Below are positions 44,894 through 56,784 of a DNA stretch of 64,000 bases, piece by piece. The number at the start of each line of letters is the position of its first letter. The first letter of the stretch is position 1. Both the position numbers and the translations under genes were made by a program. Source of the DNA: Ananas comosus (taxonomy: Eukaryota > Streptophyta > Magnoliopsida > Poales > Bromeliaceae); the NCBI RefSeq assembly GCF_001540865.1, contig NC_033640.1, positions 2,954,273 to 3,018,272 on the forward strand, given 5' to 3'. The notes below the pieces were generated by a model. It ran no database searches, had not been told where the DNA came from, and saw only the letters and a program-made list of their open reading frames with translations.

Positions 44894-47499
44894 TATCACG
44901 CCCGGGTACCAGCGGAAGCATATCCGGCACGTGCACAGACCCGCCATACACCTGCAGTATATAAGGCGTCTACAAAGAGAACATGTCGATAGGAGGAAAA
45001 CACAGAAGAATCCTATCCCGATATCAGAGCAAAGTATAAGTCAATAATACTATCAACAGAAAAACAAAGAGTACACAACCCAAAATCTCACATCATAGAG
45101 AAATATCAAAATTACAATCCCCGATCCAAACCACATATACATCACAGGGTACACAAAATACATGTACAATGGTAGTCTCTCTATATACGGGTACATCACC
45201 CTCGGCCGTGGCACGAGTAGCAAGGTGATCACCTAGTAAAACCGTAAGCTAGGTCTAGCTAGACGCGACTCCCTTGCCGCAATCCCTAGCCTCTCCTATA
45301 GGTGGCTCTGTAAAAGCAACAATAAAAAGAGCGTGAGAACTATTAAACAATAGTTCCCAGTGGATAAGCCGCCAGCCTCGGCGAATTACACCACTAGGCT
45401 CATGATGTACTAAATGAAAATAAAAGCAGTAATTGCATGATATATTTACAATGCTAACAGGTAATGAACATGTAATCAACATATAATCATACTTTCTACA
45501 GTAATGAATCAACTGAATAATAAAAGCATAGCAAGTAATGTAAGCATGAACATAAACATGAACATAAGCATAAACGTGTAAGTAAATACTGTACGCTATA
45601 ACTGGTAATCAATCCTTACTATCATCTATCATTTAGAACTTTAATTTCATTCATAAGGACCTACACAAGGTAGTCTAGCTTGCGCCGCGCCTAATGGCCC
45701 CGTGGTAGTATGCACTCCCCACGGCAATTCACTTTGGCACCCAATCCCGCACGGGCGAGCAATCTATCGCATAGGCCAACTCCGGAGTGCCGGCTTGTAG
45801 GGAGCTATCCTCACAAGCGTATGCGAATGAGCACAATGGCAAGCAAGCAAAGTCCATAGTCCAATATGTCTCGAACATCATGTCATAGTATGCTATGTTC
45901 TCACTCTCGATCTATTGATCGGAATTCTCAATAGAATAACAATGACAATAGCTAGTATCCACTAGATTAGTAAGCACATGAAAGTAATGCTAATTTACAT
46001 ATGGCATTAGAAACTTTCTACTATCAAGGTACTATCAAAATAGTCACAAAGAATGTCATTGTTCTTTACTTTATAGAAGCATAATAGATATGTCCACAAG
46101 TTATTCAATTGAACTAAACATAAACATAAATACTTTTATGCATTAGTGTTCTCTACTTCATAGAGATTTTATTTCAAATATATCAAACACTATGGTGATA
46201 TGTTCCAAGCCCTTTATCGATCGCATAATCACAAAAACGCACATATGTGTCAATTCTATAGTATCATATAGAACATAGGGGAGCTTCACTTACTCTGGTT
46301 AGGTCAAACCCACCTATCACTAAGTTCAATCCAGCCCAAAAGAGTCCCGAAATTCAGCTCAACTGGTCCACGAACCTGCTGAAAAATAAGTATCAAAATC
46401 GCATCGAAACTACAACCGAAATGTCCAATTTCGGCACAATTCTCGCTTAATACAAGGTAGTAACTTAAATCCCTATTTTGGTTCACTTTAGTACCTCAAG
46501 TTCAACCTCCAAAAGCTCTCACAAGTCAGCCAAAGACGATCCAAGGGTCGATTGCACTCTCGCTGCGAACAAACATTAAACAGCGTCAAAACGCTCGTAT
46601 ACTAGCTAATATAGCCGGAATCTTGCGAAATCAGTTTTCGAACTGAAATTTCAGCTTACCCCTCGTTGAACCACCTTCTAAACCAGCCCCCAAAGTCACC
46701 AATTTAACGTAAAATGAATCGGAAACCAGCTGCAAAGAAGTCAGTCCAAACTGCATCAAGTTGCTCAAATAACCCGCGTTTCGTTCCGAAATAGAATCAT
46801 AAATAACTCATTACCTTTCTCAAGCTTCAAAGCAACTTTTTTCTGGACTAAAATGGAGAAATCACAGCTAGATAACCCCTCTCTAGCTGCTGGAATCCTT
46901 CTCCAACTCAGCTGGAAGCAACGAAACTAAAACGCGTCAAAATCCGACATTAAACCACAAACTAAAGAGAAATTGAGCTAAATACCTCTCTAAAACTCTT
47001 TTTCAGCAACTCCCTGCTTTAGACATGAAGAACACTGCCAAAACACTTTACTTCACCCTTTAAAAGCTGGCCCCAAGTCCACCCAAACAGCAAGCATCGA
47101 GCGGGGCGCGAAATCGGCACGAAACGACAATTCCTACTCGAAGAGAGAGAAACCTTAGAGAGAGAAAGTGGAGAAGGTGAAAGAACCTTTCTCTGAGCTC
47201 TAGCAATCTCCACCAAGCTCCAGGAGTCGTGCTGGGGTCAAATAGATAGGGACAAGAAGTGAAATTACAAAAATAGCCTTGCTGCCACGTATCTGCCAAT
47301 GTGTACTGGTACAAGGTGATGGCCGTACCGATACACAATGCAAAATTTCGCTAGAAATGCACTTTCTTGCTTCCGGCCATTCAAACACTTCTCTAACTTA
47401 TCCAAAAACTTGTCTAAATCTTTTAGAAGATGTAAGATAGTTCCACATATCATTTCACACACTCGAACTTTGCAATTTGCTAAAGTTTAGTGTATTACA
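44894..47499 (-). mobile_element. Solo LTR (family D) nested in the integrase of element 3
   Basis: Plus strand TATCACGCCCGGG (a mutated TGTCACGCCC) to GTGTATTACA, flanked by a perfect duplication GAGGG (44889-44893 and 47500-47504). 2606 bp, no internal sequence. On the minus strand it starts TGTAATACAC. A palindrome pair (cores 47305 and 47327, 22 bp apart) lies about 170-195 bp from its 5' end. ORFs within are not genes. Confidence 0.92.
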
Positions 47500-47504
47500 G
47501 AGGG

Positions 47505-48243
47505 CGATCCAAATTTTTGAGAATATGTTTCGGGCGTGTGTACTTGACTACAAGGGTAGTTGGCATAACCATTTGCCGATGGCCGAGTTCGCATATAATA
47601 ATAGCTAAGTATTGCGATGGCGCTATTTGAAGCCCTCTACGGGAAGAAATGCCGATCCCCTATTCATTAGGTGAGGTGGGCAAAGAGATCGCTATTGGAC
47701 CGGATGTATTGTGGGAGGCGAAGGAGAAAGTTTGCCTTGCCCGCCAAAGGCTTTTGACGGCACAATCGCGGAAATAGTTATGCTAATGTGCGTCGGCGAA
47801 ATTTGGAGTTCGCGGTTGGAGACCACGTCTTTTTGAATGTGTCACCCATGCGTGGTGTAAGGCAATTCGGTGTTCGAGGAAAGCTTAGTCCCCGATACAT
47901 TGGACCTTATGAGATTTTAGAGCTTGTAGGTGTGGTGGCTTATAGATTGGCACTACTGCCGAAGCTCGAGGGAGTGCACAGTGTGTTTCATGTCTCTAAC
48001 CTCCGCAAGTATGTGCATAACTCCTCGCACGCTCTTGAGTATGAATCGGTGGAGTTACAGGAGGATATGACTTATGAAGAGTACCCGGTGTGTATTTTGG
48101 CTCGTGAAGTAAGGGAATTGCGGAATCGCATAATTCCGTATGTAAAAGTGCAATGGAGCAATCATGCCGAGCACGAAGCCACTTGGGAACTCGAGGAGGT
48201 GATGCGTGAATCTTATCCTCATTTGTTTGATCAGATAAGCTAA
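47505..48243 (+). pseudogene. Integrase end and chromodomain-like C-terminus of element 3
   Basis: Resumes the integrase after the nested [19 protein letters not shown], then a stop, then FGKKCRSP-like text. 47788-48243 is a clean frame of 151 codons: FAVGDHVFLNVSPMRGVRQFG, GPYEILELVGVVAYRLALP-type text, and the chromodomain-like end VQWSNHAEHEATWELEEVM. Such an end marks chromoviruses and may direct insertion to certain chromatin. Confidence 0.88.
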
Positions 48244-48292
48244 GGTGTGTGTTTAAGTTTCGCGGACGAAACTATTTCTAAGAGGTTGAGAT
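48244..48292 (+). other. Polypurine tract region of element 3
   Basis: TTTCGCGGACGAAACT is followed by AAGAGGTTGAGAT just before the LTR. The TTCGxGGACGAAA word also precedes the polypurine tract of element A. Confidence 0.65.
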
Positions 48293-50740
48293 TGTAATAT
48301 ATTGAATCTTCGGATCGTAATGCTAACTTTGATTGAATGGATCAAAGTTAGGTATAGGGATGATAAGCCAAGTCTCCGAGTTGCCTTGAAGGCGTTAGGA
48401 TGATTAGAAGTGAGTTTCGGGAGTGTTCGGGTGTTTTCGGTGCAAACCGGGCGCGAAAACGGACTCCGAAACATTGCAGCTGCTGGACTGTAGAATTGAC
48501 ATTGAGTACCGGTACCAAGGCAATGCAGTACTGGTACCCAATAGAAGTGCAAATTGAGCAGCTCTCGGGTTTGGGACCTTGACAGGCTGCGTACCGGTAC
48601 CGAGGGTTGAGTACCGGTGCCCTGTTAATTGCCCGAAAGGTGAGCTCTCGGGTTTGGTTGCTGCCGAGTCGTGTACGGGTACTACGTAACTGGGTACCAG
48701 TACTGGACATGTCGTGTACCTCTACTGAGTGCTGCGTACCGGTACTCCGTGTTAGATCAGATTGCGCAGCTCTCGAGTTGAGTGGCTGGTACCGGTACTG
48801 CGTAGCTGAGTACCGGTACTGGGAGCCCGCGTACCGGTACTCTAACCCGAGTACCGGTACTCAGCCATGCGAAGGACTGAATTGTAATGTTGTAAATGAG
48901 GATTTGTGAGGGGGTTATTTGCAAATGTTGGGGTCTATAAATAGCCCCAACCCTACACCTGTTATTTCCATGCAAAGAACCCATCGTTTCTTCCTCCTCA
49001 TCTCTCTCTCCTTCTCTCTCTCGAGGGTTACTCCAACAAAGAGGTATTGGAGGAGATTAAAGGTGGGAAATTGGAGCTTTAGGAAAAGAAGAAGCTCAAG
49101 AACAAGGAGGGACTTGGGGAGCAAAGAGTCAAGGTAGGTTTCTTGCATTCATATGTTAGGGTTTAGCTTAATTACTCTAAATTGCTTGCTTTTGAGGTCT
49201 TAGGATTGGAAAGCTTGGATTATGCTATGAAATCCTCAGACATTTGGAGTATGGGTAGTATGTGAAAACCTTAGGGTTGGAAATAGGATTTTGTAGGGAT
49301 GGAGGTCTATTATGAAATTGAGCACTTGTATTCCTAATTGAAGGTTAATTCGACGCGTTGGGAGACTCGAATCGAAGTTCTGACGAGTCTACGGTAATAT
49401 ATTGAGGAAAAACCTTATTTTGCTTTCGTTAGCTGTGGGTCGAGGGATTTAGGTCTCCAAAAATTGCGAGACTTGGATTCTTGCACCCCGGCATCCCTAC
49501 GAGGAGGGTGGTGCTATCCGAAATCATCAAATTTCTCATTATGTCTATGTCACCTTTTTAAGCATATGTATTGTATTCATGCATTGTAGGGTAATATGAT
49601 ATGTGGCAAGATGTGGGATCTCTTGTATGCGTCAATGTAAAAGTGCATGTAAAATGACAATGGACTATGGACATAGAAACCCTATGAATGTATGAACTAA
49701 GTGTTGGACTATGACAATAGTAAATAAGGTGACATTGTGACTAGAGAGATTGATTAGCACCTAGAAATATGGAATGCTAGACAAAGAAAACCTTATGAAC
49801 TTTGTGGCAATAATGACATGGTATCCTCAAAGTTGAGGATTGGATCGTACTCACGGTTAGTCTGATATGCTTGAGGGTTGTCGCTCCACCTCAAGCGGTG
49901 AGCTCCGAAGTTGTCATCCACTGGGCGGTAGCGGAATTCTCCCCAGCAAACGGTCCCGTCGGGTTGTAACGAAATTCTCCCCGACAAAAAAGGATTTGGT
50001 TTGGTGAGTTGGGTTTAACCAAAAGGTTAACCAAAATGATTGGGTAAAGGTAAAGGTAAAAGAGAAAGGCATGCATCATGACCATTATATTTATTGGTTC
50101 AGTTACTATCCAGGAACTGTAGTTGCATAGTTTGGTTTGCTATCTATCCTTTCTTTCTACTTATGCCTGATTAGACCTAGTGGGTGAGTCGGCGGGGTCG
50201 ACGGCCGAACCCACTGGGAACTTTTAGTAGTTCCCACCTCACTAACCTTGCAGATCCGAGTGCGAGCGGGGTAGTGGAGGATCGCGGCAAGGGCATCGCA
50301 CCCTAGGTAGTGGACTTCCTCGAGTGTAGTTATACCCTTTTGTATTTCATCTTTTGTAGTTGATGAAATAGTTGTATTGAAAGACAAGTTATGTAATTGG
50401 AAATGAATGTAAGAATCTTGTATGTAATGGATTAATACAAGCTTTGTATTTTGTTAAATGTAATCAAGATACAATATATGGATGTAATAGCTAGTTTACT
50501 TTCACTTGCTCTTGTTAAATGTAATCAAGATACAATGTATGGATGTAATAGCTAGTTTACTTTCACTTGCTCCTGTTGCTTGCCGCAGTGCAAGCAGTGT
50601 ATATCGAAATTCTTCCTGGGCGAATTCTTTATACATGTTTGTTGTTGTAGTGGAGCCTTGGGCGGACAAGGGAGACTCTGTCCGTTTGGCGTCTGTGTGC
50701 GTGCCCGAATCGACAAAATTGACGGTCGCGAGGCATGACA
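48293..50740 (+). repeat. 3' LTR of element 3
   Basis: 2448 bp, TGTAATATATTG to GAGGCATGACA. Palindromes at 48506-48860 match the 5' LTR array, and the TATA box is at 48936. It has an extra direct duplication near 50455-50580 (TGTAATCAAGATACAAT appears twice). Confidence 0.95.
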
Positions 50741-50745
50741 ATCGA

Positions 50746-52042
50746 TTCAATTTTAAAACAAAGAAGACGCTCAGATATTTAAAATTAATTTTTTTTTTAA
50801 TATTCTGAGCTATTCTTGCCTTATTTTATCTAAATATATTCTATGATTTTTTTTTTGTTTTTCAGCTCCTCAAATCTGATGCTCCAACTTTTGCAAGTTT
50901 TTTATCTTTAATTTGCATATAGTTGGATTAAATGCTTTATTTTTTTCTCTATTTTTCTAAGAAAAGGCGATGATGTTTACATAATGATTAGCGATATTGG
51001 ATTTTAATCATGATTTGTGCCTAAGTTTTAAATAATGGACCCGCAAATATGACCATATAGTAATAGCTATAACCATCTGTTTCCAAACTTTTTAGGGCTC
51101 AAGTTTTATAAGAGTGTAGCCTCTACTAGCTGGTACATATGAATAAACTAACAAACAAATGAATAGGCATATATTATTATCTAAGTCTTTGATAGGTTGT
51201 TCTGTTATTTTTTGTGTAATCCCTGTCGAATCAAATTTTATATAACATTTGAATTATCATTGATTATTACCCATTTTTTTACATGTTGTGTTGGTTATCC
51301 AATAATAATATTAAAAATCCTTTATTTGTAGGCTTTGATTTTCTATTTATTTTTTCCATTTTCATTTATTCTGCTTTCCTCTTTAGTTTGTTACTATATG
51401 CTAGACGTGCCTATTCTTTTTTATCTTGATTTTATATAACTAGCACATTTAATTACTTTTAGTTCATCTTCTTTTTGAATTTTCTTTTCTTTCTCGCTAT
51501 TGGTTGTTAATAATACATTTCTACTATCCACATTCTCTTCACTAAGTTGTTATAGCATGCTTTTGTTTATTCATGAGCTGTAGAAAAAGATCAAAGCATG
51601 AGAGAGCATTGAATCCATATCTCCCACACATGAAGAAGTTTCCAAAACTCCATATTAATATATTTGTATTTGTATGGATTTGTCTATGCTACACTTTATC
51701 AAGTTACTGTTTATGTTTCTGATTACTCATGAGGCTATGATAATTCCGTCTTCACTCTTTTATCTGCTAATATTATGTGTAATAGCTAAGTTAGAGTTCT
51801 TAGTCTGCTTCTCTATAAGCAACTACTTGCAGTCATTTGTTTTGCTTTAGCTAAATTTTATATCTTTGTTTGAATTTTTTTGGGCATATTTGATAGTAAT
51901 AGCGAACAATGCTTAGAGGTATTTGATGGGAGTGCACATTTAATTGCTATTTTACTGAACAAAGGATAGATAGTTCTTTTTTGCATAACCAAAAATAGAT
52001 AGTTGGAAGAATACAGATTTTAGAGTTTCCTGTGCAAATAGC
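50746..52042. other. AT-rich DNA between element 3 and the copia element
   Basis: Long T-rich stretches, no ORF of note and no recognised repeat. Probably intron-like or captured DNA continuous with 39056-40052 and 56257-60139 before the two insertions. Confidence 0.4.
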
Positions 52043-52289
52043 ATAATTATTATGGAAATAGGCAACAAATCCCCTTAAACTAAAATCCCAAAACTAAAGG
52101 GATTCTCATTCTTCTGTTGTAACAGCCCCACTAATTTGGAGATTTGATTTTATTCATTGTATCAAGTGTATATATTTGGGAGTAACAATGAAAGGGTGGA
52201 GTGCCATATTTACACTCATCTTAAAATATCTTTATGGTATCAGAGCCTGCTAAGGTTTAAACACCATTTTTTTTTTTCCTTCTCTAACC

Positions 52290-53190
52290 ATGGCCACACA
52301 ATCATCCTCTTCCTCTTCGTCCTCCTCTCTAATGCCTATAACTCCACCTTCGGTTCATCACCAAGTGACAATCAAACTCACTTCCTTCAATTTTCTCCTT
52401 TGGAAAACTCAGATTATTCCTTTCTTTTGTGGCCAACAATTGATTCATCATAGAGATGGCTCCACACCTTCTCCTCCTAAAGAAATTAACAACGCAGCAA
52501 ACCCAGCATACAAAGACTGGTATATCAAAAACCAAATTGTGCTATGTTGGATTCTAAGCTCTGTTTCAAAATCCGTTCTCTCCCAGGTTGTTGGTGCCAT
52601 TACAGCTTATACTGCTTGGTCTCATCTACAAACCACTTATGCTTCTGGTTCTAGAGCGCAAGTTCGTACTCTCAAAAATGCTCTTCATGCCTTATCTCGG
52701 GACAACGACTCCATTGCCACCTATATGGATCGTGCCAAGTGATTATTTGATCAACTCATTGCTCTTGATGTTGCCATGCATCTCGGAAGATGATCTCATT
52801 GATAATATCTTATGTGGTCTCGGACAAGATTACAGACCTTTCACTCGCAACATTGAGGCAAGGTTAACTTCTATTTCATTTGATGATTTATTTGGCTTAC
52901 TCCTCTCTGAAGAAATGCAGCTTAAGAGCTCAAATTCCTCCCTCAACCCACCTGCTGTTGCTCACTATAATGCTCGCCAAAACACTAATAGTGGCGGGCG
53001 AGGGAGAGGACGTGGAAACAAACGTGGAGGCTATCATTCCAACTCCGATCGTGGGCGTACCTCTCAAGCAAACACTGAATCATTCATACCTATTTGTTAT
53101 AATTGTCGGGGCCAAGGACACACCTCCAAACAATGTCCAAGTCCTAAATACAACAAGAACAATCATTACACATGTCTGCCACCACGAATG
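52290..53190 (+). pseudogene. gag of the copia element
   Basis: ATG at 52290 in good context begins the copia gag (FNFLLWKTQIIPFFCGQQL, then KDWYIKNQIVLCWILSSV). TGA at 52740 and a frameshift near 52780 break it. The second part has DNILCGLGQDYRPFTRNIEARL, an Arg/Gly-rich stretch and a complete zinc knuckle CYNCRGQGHTSKQC near 53095. Confidence 0.9.
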
Positions 53191-53192
53191 AC

Positions 53193-53985
53193 GTACCTCG
53201 CATGGTTGATCTTCTTTTGATTTTTCACCGTGGGATAGTATTCATGATTCAGATTAATATTTGAATATGTATGGGAATCAGGTTTTGTGGATTCATGGCT
53301 TCCAATAAACGCAAGCGTTTATTGTTAATTACCCCTACAAAGTGTTAGGGCACCTTCGATTAAGAGACCTTTGTAATGCTGTGATTGAATAAAAGATGAA
53401 TTTTATAACATAATTCAGTACGACGGTTGATTGAATTTGATTCTGAACCAAGATATCAGAGTATATAATCAAATTGATTTGATTGGGCTTCATATGTTTC
53501 AGTGCTTAACAACATTGTTCACCCTAAGGTGAAAGGTTGGTTAAATTCCATGTATATACATTGAGATTTAATCAGGTTCGATTCAAATTAAACTCTAATT
53601 AAATGAATTAGAGTTTGATTTAGTTAATTGAACTTTAAATATATATGATAAANTGCGGATTAGTCCTTTCCCTTTGCTCATATTACACCTTAGTCAATAC
53701 AATAAAATATTATATGATTAAAGCGGAGCATTTTGTAAATACATGAAAGGGAAAGGGCTAATATGCTACTTTTAATACCCGTTCGTATCTACGAGAACGT
53801 CCCACTTTTCGTAATTTATGCTCCCGGTGCATGAGATATTTTCAAAATTTAAATTTTATCTATGCACCTGGTGCATGGATAATCTCATAAACCATCTCTA
53901 TTTTTTTATTTCTTTCTCTCTCCTTTTTTTTTTCTTTTTCTTTTTCTTCTTTTTTTTTTTTCTTTTATTCCTCTCTCTTTTTTTT
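53193..53985. mobile_element. Insertion inside the copia element, with gap and pyrimidine tail
   Basis: Copia text breaks off after the zinc knuckle and resumes with NNTPKPAANF just before the protease. In between is unrelated AT-rich DNA with an N at 53652, a repeated GCxCCxGGTGCATG word (about 53820 and 53865) and a long T-rich tract ending at 53985. A T tract at the right could be the poly-A tail of a minus-strand retroposon, but no target duplication is clear. Confidence 0.5.
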
Positions 53986-53989
53986 TTAT

Positions 53990-55440
53990 GCTTCAACAAC
54001 ACACCAAAACCAGCAGCCAACTTCACTTCATCTCCCACCACATCAACCAAACTGTGGATCGTTGATACTGGAGCAACCCATCACTTGACTTCTAAACTGG
54101 AAAACCTGGTCATTCACTCCGAATATTCTGGAACCAATGAAGTTACTCTCACAAATGATAAAAGCTTACCCATTACTCATATTAGTTCTAATAATTTATC
54201 TCTCAATTCTCGTCCTTTTTCATTACATAATATCCTTCATGTTCCTAAATCTAACGGAAACTTACGATCAGTTCATCAGTTTACAGCTTTTAATGATGTC
54301 TCACTTGAATTTTTCCTTATTTTTTTTGTGATTAAGGACTGCAAGATGAAGCAGCCACTCCACCAGGGATACATTAAAGATGGCCTCTATCAGTTAGCTG
54401 CGGATCCTGTTTCTCCAGTTTGTAATTTAGTGTCTTTGTCTACTTGGCATGCTAGATTAGGCCATGCTTGTTCAAAAACCATCAAGAAAGTTTTATCTTT
54501 AAATAAATTGTCTGCTTCAGCTAAGACTACCTCCTCCTTATGTGAAGCTTGTTGTGTCAGCAAATCACATAAACTTCCTTTTCATGATTCTAATTATAAT
54601 GCTACAGACCCATTAGAACTTATTTGTTCTGATTTATGGGGTCCAACCCCAATTCCTTCTTCTGATGGTTGTTTATATTATGTATTCTTTTTTTATCACT
54701 ACACTAAGTACACTTGGATATACTTTCTTCGCCACAAATCTAATGTGTTCAATTGTTTTGTCAAATTCCGGGCAACAGTTGAAAAATTTTGTGGGAAACC
54801 CATCAAACAATTCCAATCCAATTGGGGAGGGGAATTCCAAGCCCTTAGACATTACTTAGCTGAAAATGCCATTATACAAAGAAGCTCTTGCCCACACACA
54901 CCCGAACAAAACGGATGTGCTGAACGAAAACACCGTCACATAACTAAAACAGGACGTACTTACCTATATCATTCCTCAGTACCACCAAAATATTGGGACC
55001 ATGCTTTTGCCATTGCGATTTATACAATAAATCAATTACCCACTCCAAAACTCAACCACAAATCACCTTACCAAATGATTTTTCAACGTAACCCGGAATA
55101 TAATTTTTTTCGTGTTTTTGGTTGCTATTGTTATCCTTGGCTTCATCCGTACACAAAGAACAAACTTGAACCTCGTTCTTCTAAGTGTGTATTTCTTGGT
55201 TATAGTCTTCTTCATAAGGGCTACAAATGTTTGTCCCTATCTACTAATAAAATCTTTCACTCACGCCAAGTTTTGTTTGATGAAAAGGTGTTCCCGTTCA
55301 AGGAAAGTGATGGAAAATCTTCAATTCTCGGTCCACCGCCTTCATCGATTCCTATATCCTCTCTTGGTCAGCCCATTCCACCCTTCAATGACTCAATCAC
55401 TCCCAATGTCCTGACTACACCTAGCTCTCACCAGACCTGA
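53990..55440 (+). pseudogene. Protease and integrase of the copia element
   Basis: Open frame with the protease site WIVDTGATHHLTS (about 54055), the GAG pre-integrase segment WHARLGHA (about 54445), and the integrase core: first Asp in CSDLWGP, second site SNWGGEF where Asn replaces the catalytic Asp, and Glu in TPEQNGCAERKH. It ends after the VFLGYS and KGYKC motifs at the stop at 55438. The Asn change should abolish integration activity. Confidence 0.9.
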
Positions 55441-56064
55441 CATCACTATCTCTGTCAACAAGGTAGCTCAATTCATGCACTCACCATCCATCAATCATTG
55501 GCAAGCAGTGAAGAGAATACGCCGGTACTTACGATGAACCATTGACCATGGCCTCCTTCTTAAATCTTCTACTTCCCCATCCTTTTTTGCCTTCTCCGAT
55601 GCGGATTGGGGAGGTGACACGACTGATCGAAAGAGTACCTCTGCCTATGCTGTCTTTCATGACCGTAATCCGATCTCATGGAGTTCAAAGAAACAAAATA
55701 CAGTCACTCGATCCAGCACCGATTCTGAATATCGTGCCTTAGCATCAGCTGCATCTGAAGTTTATTGATTACAATGTCTTCTTTGGGAATTACAATAGCC
55801 CCTTCCTACCACTCCCCGAATATGGTGTGATAATGTCTTAGCTACATATATAGCAGCAAATCCAGTTTTCCACGCTCGCTCAAAGCATCTTGAGCTTGAT
55901 TTTCACTTTGTCCGAGATCAAGTTCGCAAGAAACAACTTCGAGTTTCATACATTCCCACTGCTGATCAGCTAGCTGATGTCTTAACCAAACCGCTGTCGA
56001 AGCAACGGTTCCTCGACTTAAAGGACAAACTGACGGTAGTTCCTCCCATCTGTTTGCGGGGGGG
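55441..56064 (+). pseudogene. RNase H remnant of the copia element
   Basis: Directly after the integrase stop the sequence jumps to the end of pol: SINHWQAVKRI, then FAFSDADWGGD, KSTSAYAVF, SSTDSEYRALASAASEVY, a stop, HLELDFHFVRD and DVLTKPLSKQRF, in one or two frames. The whole reverse transcriptase domain, normally some 250 codons, is missing at the join near 55440-55480. Confidence 0.9.
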
Positions 56065-56256
56065 TATTATGGAAATAGGCAACAAATCCCCTTAAACTAA
56101 AATCCCAAAACTAAAGGGATTCTCATTCTTCTGTTGTAACAGCCCCACTAATTTGGGGATTTGATTTTATTCATTGTATCAAGTGTATATATTTGACAGT
56201 AACAATAAAAGGGTGGAGTGCCATATTTACACTCATCTTAAAATATCTTTAATAAT

Positions 56257-56779
56257 CATGTCTCAACCTCAGTTTTAGATGAGTTTAACTTACTCACTTA
56301 ACCCTCCGATTTGTAATCAAAGCAAAAAAAAAAAAAAGGAGCAATCGCTACCGGAGAACAGAAAGGTACTTACCAATTATTTTTATTTTTCTTTGTAGTT
56401 TTTGCTTTGTATTTGCTTTCTAGATACTACTACCACTCTTCAAACATTTGATCTATATTGATTTTATTCTTCTTGCATATTTATTTTATGCTTATAATCT
56501 GATCTTTTAGTGAGGTTGTTTTATGTGATTCTTATAGGATTTTTTTTTATTATTCAATATACTAGAAATGCAAAGAACAACTATTTAGAAAAAAAATTGG
56601 GTAATAGGCGATGATGACAGATCGAATCATCACTATGCATTCAAATCAAGGAAACGATAAAGGGTCATAGGCTTTATAGATTGAGGAGGTAACATCCAAC
56701 GAGGATTCATGAGATCTCTTTCTTCTCTTCAAGTGTGTTTTTTTTTTTTTAATTCGTAGTAGAAGGTTTAGATGACATA
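56257..56779. other. AT-rich DNA, no gene seen
   Basis: Poly-A and T-rich stretches without recognisable coding sequence. Confidence 0.4.
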
Positions 56780-56784
56780 GTAAT

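Larger units (their letters stand above)
40053..50740 (+). mobile_element. Ty3/gypsy chromovirus-type retrotransposon (element 3), gag-less
   Basis: LTRs 40053-42357 and 48293-50740 with TG...CA ends and a perfect 5-bp duplication ATCGA (40048-40052 and 50741-50745). Internal order: primer site, a 290-bp leader, end of protease, reverse transcriptase, RNase H, integrase split by a solo LTR, chromodomain-like end, purine tract, LTR. Gag and most of protease are absent. A target duplication despite this suggests either deletion after insertion or mobilisation in trans. LTRs match at about nine bases in ten where compared, so it is not young. Confidence 0.95.
52048..56251 (+). mobile_element. 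Ty1/copia retrotransposon, young deletion derivative without reverse transcriptase
   Basis: Two 187-bp LTRs (52048-52234 and 56065-56251) with ends TATTATGG and ATCTTTA, differing at four positions. Perfect duplication ATAAT (52043-52047 and 56252-56256). Primer site TGGTATCAGAGCC at 52235 and a purine tract GCGGGGGGG at about 56056-56064. Gag, protease and integrase are followed directly by RNase H; reverse transcriptase is deleted. Order PR-IN-(RT)-RH is that of Ty1/copia. Confidence 0.95.

Noticed and set aside
45255..47462. Several minus-strand ORFs of 60-92 codons
   Set aside because: All lie in solo LTR D and none has a recognisable domain.
48253..48984. ORFs of 60-120 codons in the element 3 LTRs, present twice
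   Set aside because: Their duplication is that of the LTRs; they have no start context or domain and differ by frameshifts between the two copies.
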